A stretch of 54,233 nt of DNA. It comes from Cryomorphaceae bacterium (GTDB lineage Bacteria > Bacteroidota > Bacteroidia > Flavobacteriales > Schleiferiaceae). Under the pieces are notes generated by a model. That model did no database searches. It was given only the letters and a program-made list of their open reading frames with translations, and was not told the DNA's origin. The translations under genes were made by a program, and so were the position numbers. Below, piece by piece: positions 1-8,018 of the stretch. Every line of letters begins with the position of its first letter. Within the stretch, counting starts at the first letter, position 1. The stretch covers positions 8,192 to 62,424 of the forward strand of contig JAHEGI010000009.1 in assembly GCA_024639785.1 (NCBI GenBank), given 5' to 3'.

Positions 1-11
1 TTAGGGTACAT

Positions 12-58
12 TATGTGATTCTATGTGACAAGGTAGTGGTTTCACAATTTCTCACAAT
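12..58. repeat. Cluster of four GTGA/TCAC half-sites, possible operator
   Basis: TATGTGA occurs at 12-18 and 22-28, and TCACAAT at 42-48 and 52-58. Each pair is spaced 10 bases (one helical turn) and the two pairs point toward each other. This layout resembles a binding site for a dimeric regulator. The gene it would control lies outside the window or is the short transcribed stretch that follows. No coding sequence was recognised in the first 134 bases; a plus-strand frame stays open from 3 to 83 but resembles nothing I know. Confidence 0.35.
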
Positions 59-134
59 ATTGAGACGGAAAATGTTTTTTTGATGCACATTTGTACTGCC
101 TCTCGGCCTCACATCAAATCAACCAACCAATTCA

Positions 135-163
135 GACCCTTGCGTGACAAGGGTCTTTTTTTT
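135..163 (+). terminator. Rho-independent terminator (plus strand)
   Basis: A perfect 8-bp stem, GACCCTTG / CAAGGGTC, has the loop CGTGA and is followed directly by eight T residues. The T-run is on the plus strand, so it ends a rightward transcript starting at or left of the window edge. It lies just past the 3' end of the leftward paaABCD genes, which it does not serve well because the minus-strand side lacks a U-run. Confidence 0.85.
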
Positions 164-187
164 GCCCAGGCCTTTGGTACATCATGG

Positions 188-667
188 CTAGAAGCACTTG
201 AAATAATCGAAGGGCTCGTTGCAGTCCTGGCATTGATATAAGGACTTACAGGCCGTTGAGCCAAACAAGGAGACAAGGTCGGTGCGCTCACTCTTACATC
301 GGGGGCACCTAACATTGGGGCTTGGAGCCCATAAGGTGCGTTTATCTGACGCTTTACCCACAGGGGGAGCAATCCCATACGCCTCCAGTTTTTTCTTCCC
401 CGCCTCCGTCATCCAGTCTGTCGTCCAGGGTGGATCGATCACCGAATGGATGATCGTCTCGCCAAACGGCTCTAAAGACGCTTTAATTCGCTCATGAATC
501 ACATCCATAGCCGGACACCCGGTGTACGTTGGTGCCACATCTACATGAATAACCTCTTTCACTTGGTATATCGCCCGAACTAAGCCCAGGTCCATGACAG
601 ACAATACCGGCACTTCTGGGTCCATTACGGACTCAAGTGCCCTTTCTAAAGCTTCATTGTCTACCAT
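188..667 (-). CDS. paaD: Phenylacetyl-CoA epoxidase assembly protein PaaD
   Basis: This 159-residue protein has an N-terminal MIP18/DUF59 domain (about 1-95, with DPEVPVLSVMDLGLV and a TYTGCPAMD motif). Its C-terminal zinc ribbon is built from CPRC and CQDC near 119-150. That combination is typical of PaaD/PaaJ, which is needed for an active ring-1,2-epoxidase complex, probably by helping metal-centre assembly; its exact role is still debated. The ATG lies seven bases inside the end of paaC, indicating translational coupling. It is the last gene of the leftward paaABCD run. Confidence 0.93.
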   Translation of the reverse strand: MVDNEALERALESVMDPEVPVLSVMDLGLVRAIYQVKEVIHVDVAPTYTGCPAMDVIHERIKASLEPFGETIIHSVIDPPWTTDWMTEAGKKKLEAYGIAPPVGKASDKRTLWAPSPNVRCPRCKSERTDLVSLFGSTACKSLYQCQDCNEPFDYFKCF

Positions 668-1437
668 GACGCATCGGGATAGGCCCGAGCGAGTGATTGC
701 ATCTCTGCGAGGAGATAGCCATGATGCTCAGAATGCAGGCCCGCCTTTCCTCCTTTTTTGGGAAATCCCAAATCCACCGGATCCAGTGTTGCCAATTGAA
801 GAATCGCATCCACCTTCTCCACCCAGCTTGAGGATAGGTCCGAGACTTTGGGACCAAAACCGGCCTCCGACGCTGCGCGATCCACCTCGGCCGCCACAAA
901 GAACTCATGGGCGAAGGGAGCAAAATGCCTTAGGCTTTGAGCGATTTTAGCATGGCTCTCCTCCGTGCCATCACCCAAACGAATAATCCATTCCGCGCTG
1001 TATTGCGCATGGTAGGAGGTTTCCTTGATGGCTTTGGCTGCAATGTGGCGAAGCCGCTCGTCAGAACTTTGGGCCAACGCCTCTAATTGGAAAAAGTGGA
1101 AGGTGTCAAAGTAAAATTGACGCGCTAGGGTGTCCCCCCAATGGCCGTTTGGCTGCTCACAAATTAAGTGATTCATAAACGCCCGGCTGTCCCGATGATA
1201 CGCTAGATCATTTTCTGAGCATCCCTCCCCCATAAGCTCGGCAGCATATTGATAATATTGACGAGCCAGTCCAATGAGGTCAAGGGAAATATTAGTTAGC
1301 GCAATATCCTGCTCGAGAATTGGCCCATGGCCACACCACTCGGCAAGACGTTGACCCAAAATGAGTGCGTCATCCGCCAAATGCAAGACATAGGCGGTTT
1401 TTGGATCACATGTGTCCCACTTCATCTGGTATGTCAT
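661..1437 (-). CDS. paaC: 1,2-phenylacetyl-CoA epoxidase, structural subunit PaaC
   Basis: This 258-residue ferritin-like subunit pairs with PaaA in the epoxidase. In characterised enzymes it is structural and has lost the di-iron site. Typical PaaC stretches are visible: YVLHLADDALILGQRLAEW near the N-terminus, then LTNISLDLIGLARQYYQYA. The frame is open further upstream, but the extra N-terminus is Arg-rich and unlike the family, so I place the start at MTYQMKW; MKWDTC four codons later is an alternative. The start lies inside the 3' end of paaB (about 30 bases of overlap), consistent with coupled translation. Confidence 0.9.
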   Translation of the reverse strand: MTYQMKWDTCDPKTAYVLHLADDALILGQRLAEWCGHGPILEQDIALTNISLDLIGLARQYYQYAAELMGEGCSENDLAYHRDSRAFMNHLICEQPNGHWGDTLARQFYFDTFHFFQLEALAQSSDERLRHIAAKAIKETSYHAQYSAEWIIRLGDGTEESHAKIAQSLRHFAPFAHEFFVAAEVDRAASEAGFGPKVSDLSSSWVEKVDAILQLATLDPVDLGFPKKGGKAGLHSEHHGYLLAEMQSLARAYPDASW

Positions 1438-1699
1438 AAAACGTGGGGTGGCGGTACACTTTGTCGTCAGAGGGGGCAAATAGGGGGTCTTTCTCATCCG
1501 GAGAAGACGCCGTAATCGAAGACGACGGCACAACCCAGATGGAGACGCCTTCACTGCGACGAGTATAGACGTCGCGTGCGTTTTTGAGCGCCATTTCTGC
1601 ATCGGGTGCGTGCAGACTGCCCGAATGCTTGTGTGCTAAGCCGTTTTTGCTCCGAACGAACACCTCCCAAAGAGGCCATTGATGTGATGCTTGACTCAT
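1406..1699 (-). CDS. paaB: 1,2-phenylacetyl-CoA epoxidase subunit PaaB
   Basis: This 97-residue protein matches the small PaaB subunit, which bridges PaaAC dimers and is required for activity. Recognisable segments are [31 protein letters not shown] and the motif [19 protein letters not shown]. The start codon overlaps the paaA stop as ATGA, and the 3' end overlaps paaC. Such tight packing implies a single transcript for paaABCD. Confidence 0.93.
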   Translation of the reverse strand: MSQASHQWPLWEVFVRSKNGLAHKHSGSLHAPDAEMALKNARDVYTRRSEGVSIWVVPSSSITASSPDEKDPLFAPSDDKVYRHPTFYDIPDEVGHM

Positions 1700-2661
1700 G
1701 CCGCGTGGGTTTGGGTGCTTGGATTCGGTTTGCGTGCAGCTTGCTTTACTGCGTAGGCGGTAGCGGCATCGCGCACCCAGGCGCCTTCGTCGTGTGCCTT
1801 TTGACGGGCAGCTAATCGCTCAGCGTTGCATGGGCCATTTCCTGCGATCACCTCGAAAAATTCTGTCCAATCGATTTCGCCAAAGTCGTAATGCCCTGTT
1901 TCGGCATTCCACTTTAAGTCTGGATCAGGTAGGGTTAGGCCAATAAATTCGGCCTGAGCCACAGTTTTATCAATGAATTCTTGGCGAAGCTCGTCGTTGC
2001 TTTTGCGTTTGATGCGCCACTTCATGCTTTGCGCCGAATTCGGACTGTTATCGTCCGATGGACCAAACATCATAATGGATGGCCACCACCATCGATTGAG
2101 GGCGTCTTGAGCCATCGCTTTTTGTTCCTTGGTGCCCTTAGCTAAGGTCATCATGATTTCATAGCCTTGGCGCTGATGGAAGCTTTCTTCTTTGCAAATG
2201 CGCACCATGGCCCGGCTGTAAGGGCCATAAGAGGTGCGGCAGAGCATCACTTGGTTGGCAATGGCAGCGCCGTCAACCAACCAGCCAATCGCACCCATGT
2301 CCGCCCACGTGAGGGTGGGGTAATTGAAGATGGAGGAATACTTCGCTTTGCCGCTCAGGAGGTCATCGATCATTTGATCCCGAGAGGTGCCGAGCGTCTC
2401 CGCAGCCGAATACAGGTATAGGCCGTGGCCCGCCTCATCTTGGACTTTCGCCAATAAAATCAATTTCGCCCGCAAGCTTGGCGCCCGCGAAATCCAGTTG
2501 GCCTCAGGAAGCATTCCCACCACCTCAGAATGTGCATGCTGGCTGATTTGACGCACAAGAGTCTTCCGGTAGCCGTCAGGCATCCAGTGTTTTGGTTCTA
2601 CTTTGTTTTCCGCTTCAACAAAGGCTTGGAAGCGGTCTTCTAAGGAATGCGTTTCTCCCAT
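1696..2661 (-). CDS. paaA: 1,2-phenylacetyl-CoA epoxidase catalytic subunit PaaA
   Basis: This 321-residue ferritin-fold subunit holds the di-iron centre that epoxidises the ring of phenylacetyl-CoA. Diagnostic stretches are the first helix pair [30 protein letters not shown] with the E/H ligands, and the later [11 protein letters not shown] helix. Length and order match known PaaA proteins. It is the first gene of the leftward paaABCD run and diverges from paaE across 122 bases. I found no convincing TAnnTTTG box in that gap. The downstream pathway genes (paaG, paaZ, paaK and so on) are not in this window. Confidence 0.95.
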   Translation of the reverse strand: MGETHSLEDRFQAFVEAENKVEPKHWMPDGYRKTLVRQISQHAHSEVVGMLPEANWISRAPSLRAKLILLAKVQDEAGHGLYLYSAAETLGTSRDQMIDDLLSGKAKYSSIFNYPTLTWADMGAIGWLVDGAAIANQVMLCRTSYGPYSRAMVRICKEESFHQRQGYEIMMTLAKGTKEQKAMAQDALNRWWWPSIMMFGPSDDNSPNSAQSMKWRIKRKSNDELRQEFIDKTVAQAEFIGLTLPDPDLKWNAETGHYDFGEIDWTEFFEVIAGNGPCNAERLAARQKAHDEGAWVRDAATAYAVKQAARKPNPSTQTHAA

Positions 2662-2783
2662 CAGTGGCGCGAATTTGTGGCCAATTTACGGCCAGGTGAA
2701 CTAAGGTTGGTTCGAATGCGTTCTTCCACAAGGCTGCGAGGCCTACTTTTGTTCACTCACATTCGTTTATAGCCACCTCCATT

Positions 2784-3920
2784 ATGTTGGGATTTTTTAA
2801 GAAAAAAAGCCACGAAACGCTTCCGGGTCTGTTGACTACCAAAGCCGCCCAGAAAGGAATTAAGCCGAATTTTTACCCCGCCCAGGTGCTTGACGTTCGC
2901 CGAGAAACGGAAGATTGTGTCAGTGTTTCTTTTGCCGTCCCTGATGCCTCCATCTTTTCTTTTGTGCCTGGTCAGTATCTGACCTTGAAGACCTCCATCG
3001 ATGGCCAGGAGGTTCGTCGGTCTTACTCTTTGTGTAGCAGCCCTCTGTCAGGAGAGCTACGTGTAGCGATTAAGCAGGTAGAATCAGGCCTGTTTTCAAC
3101 GTGGGCTAACACCCAGCTGGCCACAGGGGCCCGTTTGGAGATGATGCCCCCCATGGGTCAGTTTCACCTAGAGGTCGCTGAAGAGGATCAGCAAACCTAT
3201 GTGGGTTTTGCGGCGGGATCAGGCATTACCCCCGTCATGGCGATTCTTAAAACTCTTTTGGCGCGGGCACCTCAGTCCAAGTTCATCCTATTCTATGGCA
3301 ACCGAAAGAGCCAAACCATTATTTTCAAATCCGAACTCGAAGACCTCAAGGATCAATACATGGGCCGCCTGGAAGTGCACCATGTTTTAAGTCGCGAAGA
3401 CCAAGGAAACGACCTCCTTCATGGACGGATTGACGAGGCCCGCACAAGCGCTTTGCTTCAGCACATTTCGGGTGTAAAAGAGGCTGCCGGTCACTTTTTA
3501 TGCGGCCCAGAAGAAATGATCCATGGCGTGACGGCCGCTCTAAGTGCCGCCGGTGTAGCAAAATCTGCCATCCACTTTGAACTTTTCACCGCGGCAACCC
3601 CTACGGCCGCGAGTAGTAGCCAAAAACAAAGCAAGGCCGGCGCGGAATCCTATGTGACCGTGATTCTCGACGGAGAAGAAACGCATTTCCATCAAGGCCC
3701 CAAAGACTTTGTCCTGGACGCAGCGCTCGACGCGGGAGCGGATGTGCCGTATGCGTGTAAAGGGGCTGTTTGCTGTACTTGCCGAGCCAAAGTGTTGGAG
3801 GGCGAGGTGGAAATGGCCATGAACTACTCCTTGACGGATGAAGAAGTAGAAGATGGGTATGTTTTAACCTGTCAAACGATGCCTCGCTCCGAGCGGGTTC
3901 GCATCAGCTACGACGACTAG
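2784..3920 (+). CDS. paaE: Phenylacetyl-CoA epoxidase reductase PaaE
   Basis: This 378-residue electron-transfer subunit passes electrons from NADPH to the PaaA di-iron site. Domain order is an FAD-binding ferredoxin-reductase domain (RSYSLCSSP flavin motif near residue 80), an NAD(P)-binding domain (GSGITPVMAI), then a C-terminal plant-type 2Fe-2S domain. The cluster motif ACKGAVCCTC is followed by a fourth Cys in LTCQ. The N-terminus is about 25 residues longer than in many PaaE proteins and Lys-rich; VLDVRRETED could mark the domain start. It diverges from paaABCD, so the reductase may have its own promoter, and its end overlaps the convergent acetyltransferase by four bases. Confidence 0.94.
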   Translation: MLGFFKKKSHETLPGLLTTKAAQKGIKPNFYPAQVLDVRRETEDCVSVSFAVPDASIFSFVPGQYLTLKTSIDGQEVRRSYSLCSSPLSGELRVAIKQVESGLFSTWANTQLATGARLEMMPPMGQFHLEVAEEDQQTYVGFAAGSGITPVMAILKTLLARAPQSKFILFYGNRKSQTIIFKSELEDLKDQYMGRLEVHHVLSREDQGNDLLHGRIDEARTSALLQHISGVKEAAGHFLCGPEEMIHGVTAALSAAGVAKSAIHFELFTAATPTAASSSQKQSKAGAESYVTVILDGEETHFHQGPKDFVLDAALDAGADVPYACKGAVCCTCRAKVLEGEVEMAMNYSLTDEEVEDGYVLTCQTMPRSERVRISYDD

Positions 3921-4363
3921 GCAATCAAGCGCATCCAGCGGTGTGGAATCCCGTCTTCCAGGAATTCATCCCGTTCTAATTCAAAACCAAATTCCTGGTA
4001 AAACTTGACGAGGTAGCTCTGCGCCATGATGACCAGGTCTTCTCCGGGCCACTGCATTTGTGCGCGGACAATGGACACGCGCATGAGCTCCTTTCCCAGC
4101 CCAGTTCGGCGCACGCGCTGAGCCGTGACAACCCGTCCAATCCCAGCTTCCGCATACGCGCTTCCCGGTGGAAGCAAGCGGGCGTAGGCCACAGGGTGCC
4201 CCTCGACTTCATACCAAACGTGCGTGCTTTGTAGGTCCTTGCCGTCTAGGTCTTGGTAGGGGCAATCCTGCTCCACTACAAAAACCTCTGCACGAAGTGC
4301 TAAGATTCCATAGAGCGTCGTAGTGCTGAGCTCAGAAAATGAGGCGAAGTGGGGTCCCGTCAT
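3917..4363 (-). CDS. GNAT-family N-acetyltransferase, ElaA-like
   Basis: This 148-residue single-domain GNAT protein matches the ElaA family. It has the ElaA-typical LRAEVFVVEQDCPYQDLDGKD segment near residues 28-48, the acetyl-CoA loop GIGRVVTAQRVRRTGLGKELM, and the end HRWMRLI. Members acetylate an amine, but the substrate is not established. It stands alone on the minus strand, converging on paaE with a four-base overlap, and its start faces lipB across 80 bases. Confidence 0.85.
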   Translation of the reverse strand: MTGPHFASFSELSTTTLYGILALRAEVFVVEQDCPYQDLDGKDLQSTHVWYEVEGHPVAYARLLPPGSAYAEAGIGRVVTAQRVRRTGLGKELMRVSIVRAQMQWPGEDLVIMAQSYLVKFYQEFGFELERDEFLEDGIPHRWMRLIA

Positions 4364-4379
4364 ACGGGGACCAATGTCG

Positions 4380-4387
4380 TATTTTTG
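4380..4387 (+). promoter_or_regulatory. -7 promoter box TATTTTTG upstream of lipB
   Basis: A perfect match to the Bacteroidota -7 consensus TAnnTTTG lies 56 bases before the lipB start, in the gap between two divergent genes. No TTG/TTTG -33 element is visible at the usual 19-21 base spacing, so confidence is moderate. Confidence 0.45.
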
Positions 4388-4443
4388 GAGGAGAGAAAAA
4401 ACTCACATGTAGCCCCCTCTTCTGAGCTTCTCCACACGCCTTC

Positions 4444-5211
4444 ATGGAAAATAGACCACTTCAAACTATTCGCCCGGTGCGCTTTGCCGATTTAGGCCGT
4501 TGGTCATACCAACGCGCATGGGATTTCCAGGAAGCAATTTTTTCCGAGACGATTGCACGTAAGTCTACCAATCGAGGGCTTCCCGAAGGAGAACAGCAAG
4601 CGACCGAAGATTGTCTACTATTTGTAGAACACCCCCACGTGTACACGCTGGGCAAGAGTGGAGACTATGCCAACCTGCTTGCCAATGAGCAACAACTAAA
4701 AGAGCTGGGAATTGAGTTTTACAAGATTAATCGCGGTGGAGACATCACGTATCACGGCCCAGGGCAACTAGTGGGCTATCCCATTTTAGATTTGGATCAC
4801 CACTTCACGGACATCCATCGCTATTTACGCACCTTGGAGGATGTAATCATTGACACCCTGGCTGAATATGGGCTATCGGGGGTTCGCAGTCCGGGAGAAA
4901 CCGGTGTTTGGCTCGATGTAGGAACCCCTTTTGCCCGGAAAATCTGTGCCATGGGCGTTCGAGCGAGCCGTTGGGTCACCATGCACGGCTGGGCGCTCAA
5001 TGTGAATACCGACTTGAAGTACTTCCAATACATCGTTCCCTGCGGGATCACGGACAAAGCGGTGACCTCCTTGCACCTTGAAGTCGGCCAGCCCATTGAT
5101 GAGGAAGCGCTCAAAATCAAGGTCCAAAAGCATTTTCAAGCGAGGTTCAGCGTTCGCCTTGAGCCCACCGCCTGGGAGTCTCTCTCTCCTACGGGTCGCG
5201 TGGGCGGGTAG
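4444..5211 (+). CDS. lipB: Octanoyltransferase LipB
   Basis: This 255-residue protein transfers octanoyl groups from octanoyl-ACP to lipoyl domains, the first step of lipoate synthesis. The family signature GGDITYHGPGQLVGYPI is present, as are the catalytic Lys in RKICAMGVR and the catalytic Cys in PCGI. The N-terminus is about 30 residues longer than E. coli LipB because of a segment around residues 28-48, a common variation in Bacteroidota. No lipA is adjacent. The 3' end is 34 bases from the next gene on the same strand. Confidence 0.95.
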   Translation: MENRPLQTIRPVRFADLGRWSYQRAWDFQEAIFSETIARKSTNRGLPEGEQQATEDCLLFVEHPHVYTLGKSGDYANLLANEQQLKELGIEFYKINRGGDITYHGPGQLVGYPILDLDHHFTDIHRYLRTLEDVIIDTLAEYGLSGVRSPGETGVWLDVGTPFARKICAMGVRASRWVTMHGWALNVNTDLKYFQYIVPCGITDKAVTSLHLEVGQPIDEEALKIKVQKHFQARFSVRLEPTAWESLSPTGRVGG

Positions 5212-5245
5212 CGCATCGCATTGCTCAATTCCCTACCTTTTCCTC

Positions 5246-6517
5246 ATGAAACGCATCGTTCAAACCCTCATCGCCCTGGCCCTGACATTCTTGTTAGTCC
5301 AGGCCTCTTGGTATAGCTATTTGTTCAAAGGGGTCTATGCAACCTATCTCCAAGGGCATACGACGAGCAACATTTTTGATGGTGCATCTTTTGATCAAGG
5401 GCCTGTCTTGGCTCCTAATCCGCAACCTTGGCCCGTGGCTTTGGACCTCTCCTATGCCCCGAGTGATGCGCTTCAAACTTTGCTGACCGAAATTGAAACC
5501 GGGGCCTTGCTGATTTTTACCCGCGACACCCTGCGCTATGAGGACTATGACCACAAAGTGAGTCCTGAGTCCAAAACCAATTCGTTTTCCATGGCCAAAT
5601 CTATCGTGACCATGCTGGTCCAGGTGGCCATCCAAGAGGGGAAAATCCCGAGCTGGGACGCGAAGGCCATCGACTACTTGCCTATGCTTCAAGGCCCTGG
5701 TGCTGAGAAGCTGACATTGAAAAATCTCAGCGCCATGACCGCAGACTTGGACTGGAATGAAGACTATTACAATCCTTTTGGCATCACCGCCAAAGCATAT
5801 TTTGGCAAGGACCTCTTTGCTACAACAACCCACTGCGCCGTGGGAGCGGAGGTTGGCCAACGCTACGAATACCAATCCGGCGCCACTGCCCTGCTGGGCT
5901 TCTGCTTGGAGTCGGCTACCGGCATGAAGGTCAACGAATACGCCTCCGCCAAGCTCTGGGGCCCTATGGGTGCTACGTCTGATGCCTTTTGGCACTTGGA
6001 CGACAGTGGCAACGCCTTGACCTACTGTTGTTTTAACGCCACAGCCCGCGACTACGGCCGCCTGGGCAAGCTCCTGCTCCAAAACGGCCGTTGGAACGGA
6101 GAAGTATTGGTGGACAGCACCTTCTTGTACACGGCGAGCACGCCTGGTTTGGAGGCCTTTTATGGGTACAGCTTTTGGCTCGGATCCGTCGGCGCTCCCG
6201 AGGGCGAACTGTGGGAAGCTCCCGTCTCCTATGTGGCCTACAGAGGCCATTTGGGTCAATGGATCGTAGCCGTTCCAGATCGTGACATGATTATTGTTCG
6301 AACCGGCCACCAAGAAGGGGGTGGCGACCGCGAAAAAGGACTGCCCTCCTCCTTTGTTCAAACCGTGACAGAATATGTCCAGCGTGATTTTTCGCGGCAA
6401 ACATTTGCGCTTGGCGAGGAGTTAAGTACGGACGATTCCCCAGAATTGGCAGATGACAAGCGCATCCTAGGTGAAGAATCAGACGCTTTGCCGATAACCG
6501 ATCCCTCAGATATTTAA
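5246..6517 (+). CDS. Membrane-anchored serine hydrolase (beta-lactamase/PBP class C fold)
   Basis: This 423-residue protein begins with an uncleaved-looking hydrophobic helix (MKRIVQTLIALALTFLLV), so it is probably a periplasmic domain tethered to the inner membrane. The catalytic SxxK is S115-M-A-K118 and the second motif is YEYQS. The fold is that of class C beta-lactamases and esterases; this group is usually annotated as a 6-aminohexanoate-dimer hydrolase-like or generic serine hydrolase. The substrate is unknown. I chose the start at MKRIVQ because the upstream open frame lies inside lipB. A near-consensus TACCTTTT stands seven bases before it. The next gene follows after five bases. Confidence 0.85.
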   Translation: MKRIVQTLIALALTFLLVQASWYSYLFKGVYATYLQGHTTSNIFDGASFDQGPVLAPNPQPWPVALDLSYAPSDALQTLLTEIETGALLIFTRDTLRYEDYDHKVSPESKTNSFSMAKSIVTMLVQVAIQEGKIPSWDAKAIDYLPMLQGPGAEKLTLKNLSAMTADLDWNEDYYNPFGITAKAYFGKDLFATTTHCAVGAEVGQRYEYQSGATALLGFCLESATGMKVNEYASAKLWGPMGATSDAFWHLDDSGNALTYCCFNATARDYGRLGKLLLQNGRWNGEVLVDSTFLYTASTPGLEAFYGYSFWLGSVGAPEGELWEAPVSYVAYRGHLGQWIVAVPDRDMIIVRTGHQEGGGDREKGLPSSFVQTVTEYVQRDFSRQTFALGEELSTDDSPELADDKRILGEESDALPITDPSDI

Positions 6518-6522
6518 TTGGG

Positions 6523-7989
6523 GTGCTTCACCTCCAGGGTTTACACATATTCAGCGCATCAACGCCTTTGGTGAAGGGGCTTGATCTAGGCATTGCAAAG
6601 GGTCGCTGTTCCGCCCTGGTTGGAGAATCTGGGTCTGGAAAGTCCCTCAGCGCCCTCGCGCTTATGGACCTCCTTCCATCGGGTATTCATGCCGAAGGGC
6701 GGGGATTGTCCGAGGCCCGCGCTTTGCGCCGGGCCATGGTTTTTCAGGAGCCAATGACGGCGTTGAATCCCACCATGCGCGTTGGGGAGCAAATCGCAGA
6801 AGCTGCCCAATCCCGCGGAAAAAGCTCCACTGAAGCCAAGGCCTATGCGTTGGACTGGATGGCGCGCGTTCAGCTTCCAGCGCCCGAGCTTAGTTATCGA
6901 AAATACCCGCACCAGATGAGCGGGGGACAGCGTCAGCGCGTCATGATTGCTATGGCCATGGCGCAGGACCCCGAACTTTTGATTGCCGATGAGCCCACCA
7001 CCGCTTTAGACCATTTCGTCGCTCATGAAATTCTTGGCCTGCTCCGCGACCTTCAGAAACGTCATGGGTTTTCTATGCTCTTTATTTCCCATGATCTCGA
7101 TGCCGTAGCCGCGGTGGCAGATGATCTGTATGTGCTTCGCTCGGGAGAATGTGTCGAACATGGGCCATTAAACGAGGTGATCGCACGCCCTCAGCACCCC
7201 TATACGCAAGGCCTATTAGCTTCGCGTCCTCCCGAAGATCGAAAACCCCTACGCCTACCCACGGTACAGGATTTTATTGAGGGTCGCCCAATAAGTGCCC
7301 TTGAGCGGCCCACGTATGTTCCCTCGGAGGTGATCCTTGAGGTGCGTGCCTTGTCCAAATCCTTTGGTGGGAGCCCCGTTTTAAAAGATTTGGATTTAGT
7401 GCTGCACGAGGGGGAAACCTTAGGGTTGGTTGGCGCTTCCGGGAGCGGAAAGTCTACCATTGCGCGCTGTTTAGTGAATTTAGCCCAACCCGACGGGGGT
7501 GAAATACGCTATCGCGGAAAGCGTATAGATGGGTTAGATCGTGCCGGACGCCGGGCGATGGCCCGCGAAATACAGTACATATTCCAAGATCCATTTTCGA
7601 GTCTTTCTCCAAGAATGCGTATTGGAGAAGCCATCCAAGAAGCCATGCAGGTACATCGGCTTTGGGGCACTTCTGAGGAACAAAAAGTCAAAGTTTTGGA
7701 CTTGCTCGAAGCCGTAGGCCTGCCCGAACCCGCTTTGGCCTATGCTAAATATCCTCATGAATTCAGTGGTGGGCAACGCCAACGGATTGGGATTGCGCGC
7801 ACCTTGGCCGTTGACCCGCGAGTAATCATTTGCGATGAGTCCGTCGCTGCTCTGGATGTTAGTGTGCAGGCTCAAGTCTTAAACGTCTTGAATGATCTCA
7901 AGGACCGATTCCAATTCAGCTATCTGTTTATTAGCCATGACGCGCGCGTCGTTCGCTACATGAGTGATCGCACGGTGGTTTTAGGGTAA
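6523..7989 (+). CDS. Fused two-domain ABC transporter ATPase, oligopeptide/nickel (DppD-DppF) type
   Basis: This 488-residue cytoplasmic protein contains two complete ATPase halves. The first has Walker A GESGSGKS, signature MSGGQRQRV and Walker B LLIADEPTTALD. The second has GASGSGKST, FSGGQRQRIGIARTL and VIICDESVAALDVS. Between them is the QHPYTQGLL motif typical of Opp/Dpp ATPases. It energises import of peptides or similar solutes, but no permease or binding-protein gene is nearby. The start is a GTG five bases after the preceding stop. It is somewhat shorter than typical fused forms (about 530-560 residues), and the C-terminal tail after the second H-loop is missing. Confidence 0.88.
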   Translation: MLHLQGLHIFSASTPLVKGLDLGIAKGRCSALVGESGSGKSLSALALMDLLPSGIHAEGRGLSEARALRRAMVFQEPMTALNPTMRVGEQIAEAAQSRGKSSTEAKAYALDWMARVQLPAPELSYRKYPHQMSGGQRQRVMIAMAMAQDPELLIADEPTTALDHFVAHEILGLLRDLQKRHGFSMLFISHDLDAVAAVADDLYVLRSGECVEHGPLNEVIARPQHPYTQGLLASRPPEDRKPLRLPTVQDFIEGRPISALERPTYVPSEVILEVRALSKSFGGSPVLKDLDLVLHEGETLGLVGASGSGKSTIARCLVNLAQPDGGEIRYRGKRIDGLDRAGRRAMAREIQYIFQDPFSSLSPRMRIGEAIQEAMQVHRLWGTSEEQKVKVLDLLEAVGLPEPALAYAKYPHEFSGGQRQRIGIARTLAVDPRVIICDESVAALDVSVQAQVLNVLNDLKDRFQFSYLFISHDARVVRYMSDRTVVLG

Positions 7990-8018
7990 ACGGGCTTCTT
8001 CGACTCTATACCGGGCCT

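Noticed and set aside
4352-4371. Imperfect inverted repeat at the start of the acetyltransferase gene
   Set aside because: The GGTCCCG / CGGGGACC match needs a bulge and lies partly in coding sequence; chance is the simpler explanation.
5294-6400. Long open frame opposite the serine hydrolase (minus strand)
   Set aside because: The translation is Gly/Arg/His-rich without a recognisable fold. The plus strand carries clear serine-hydrolase motifs and a signal anchor, so this is a shadow of the coding strand.
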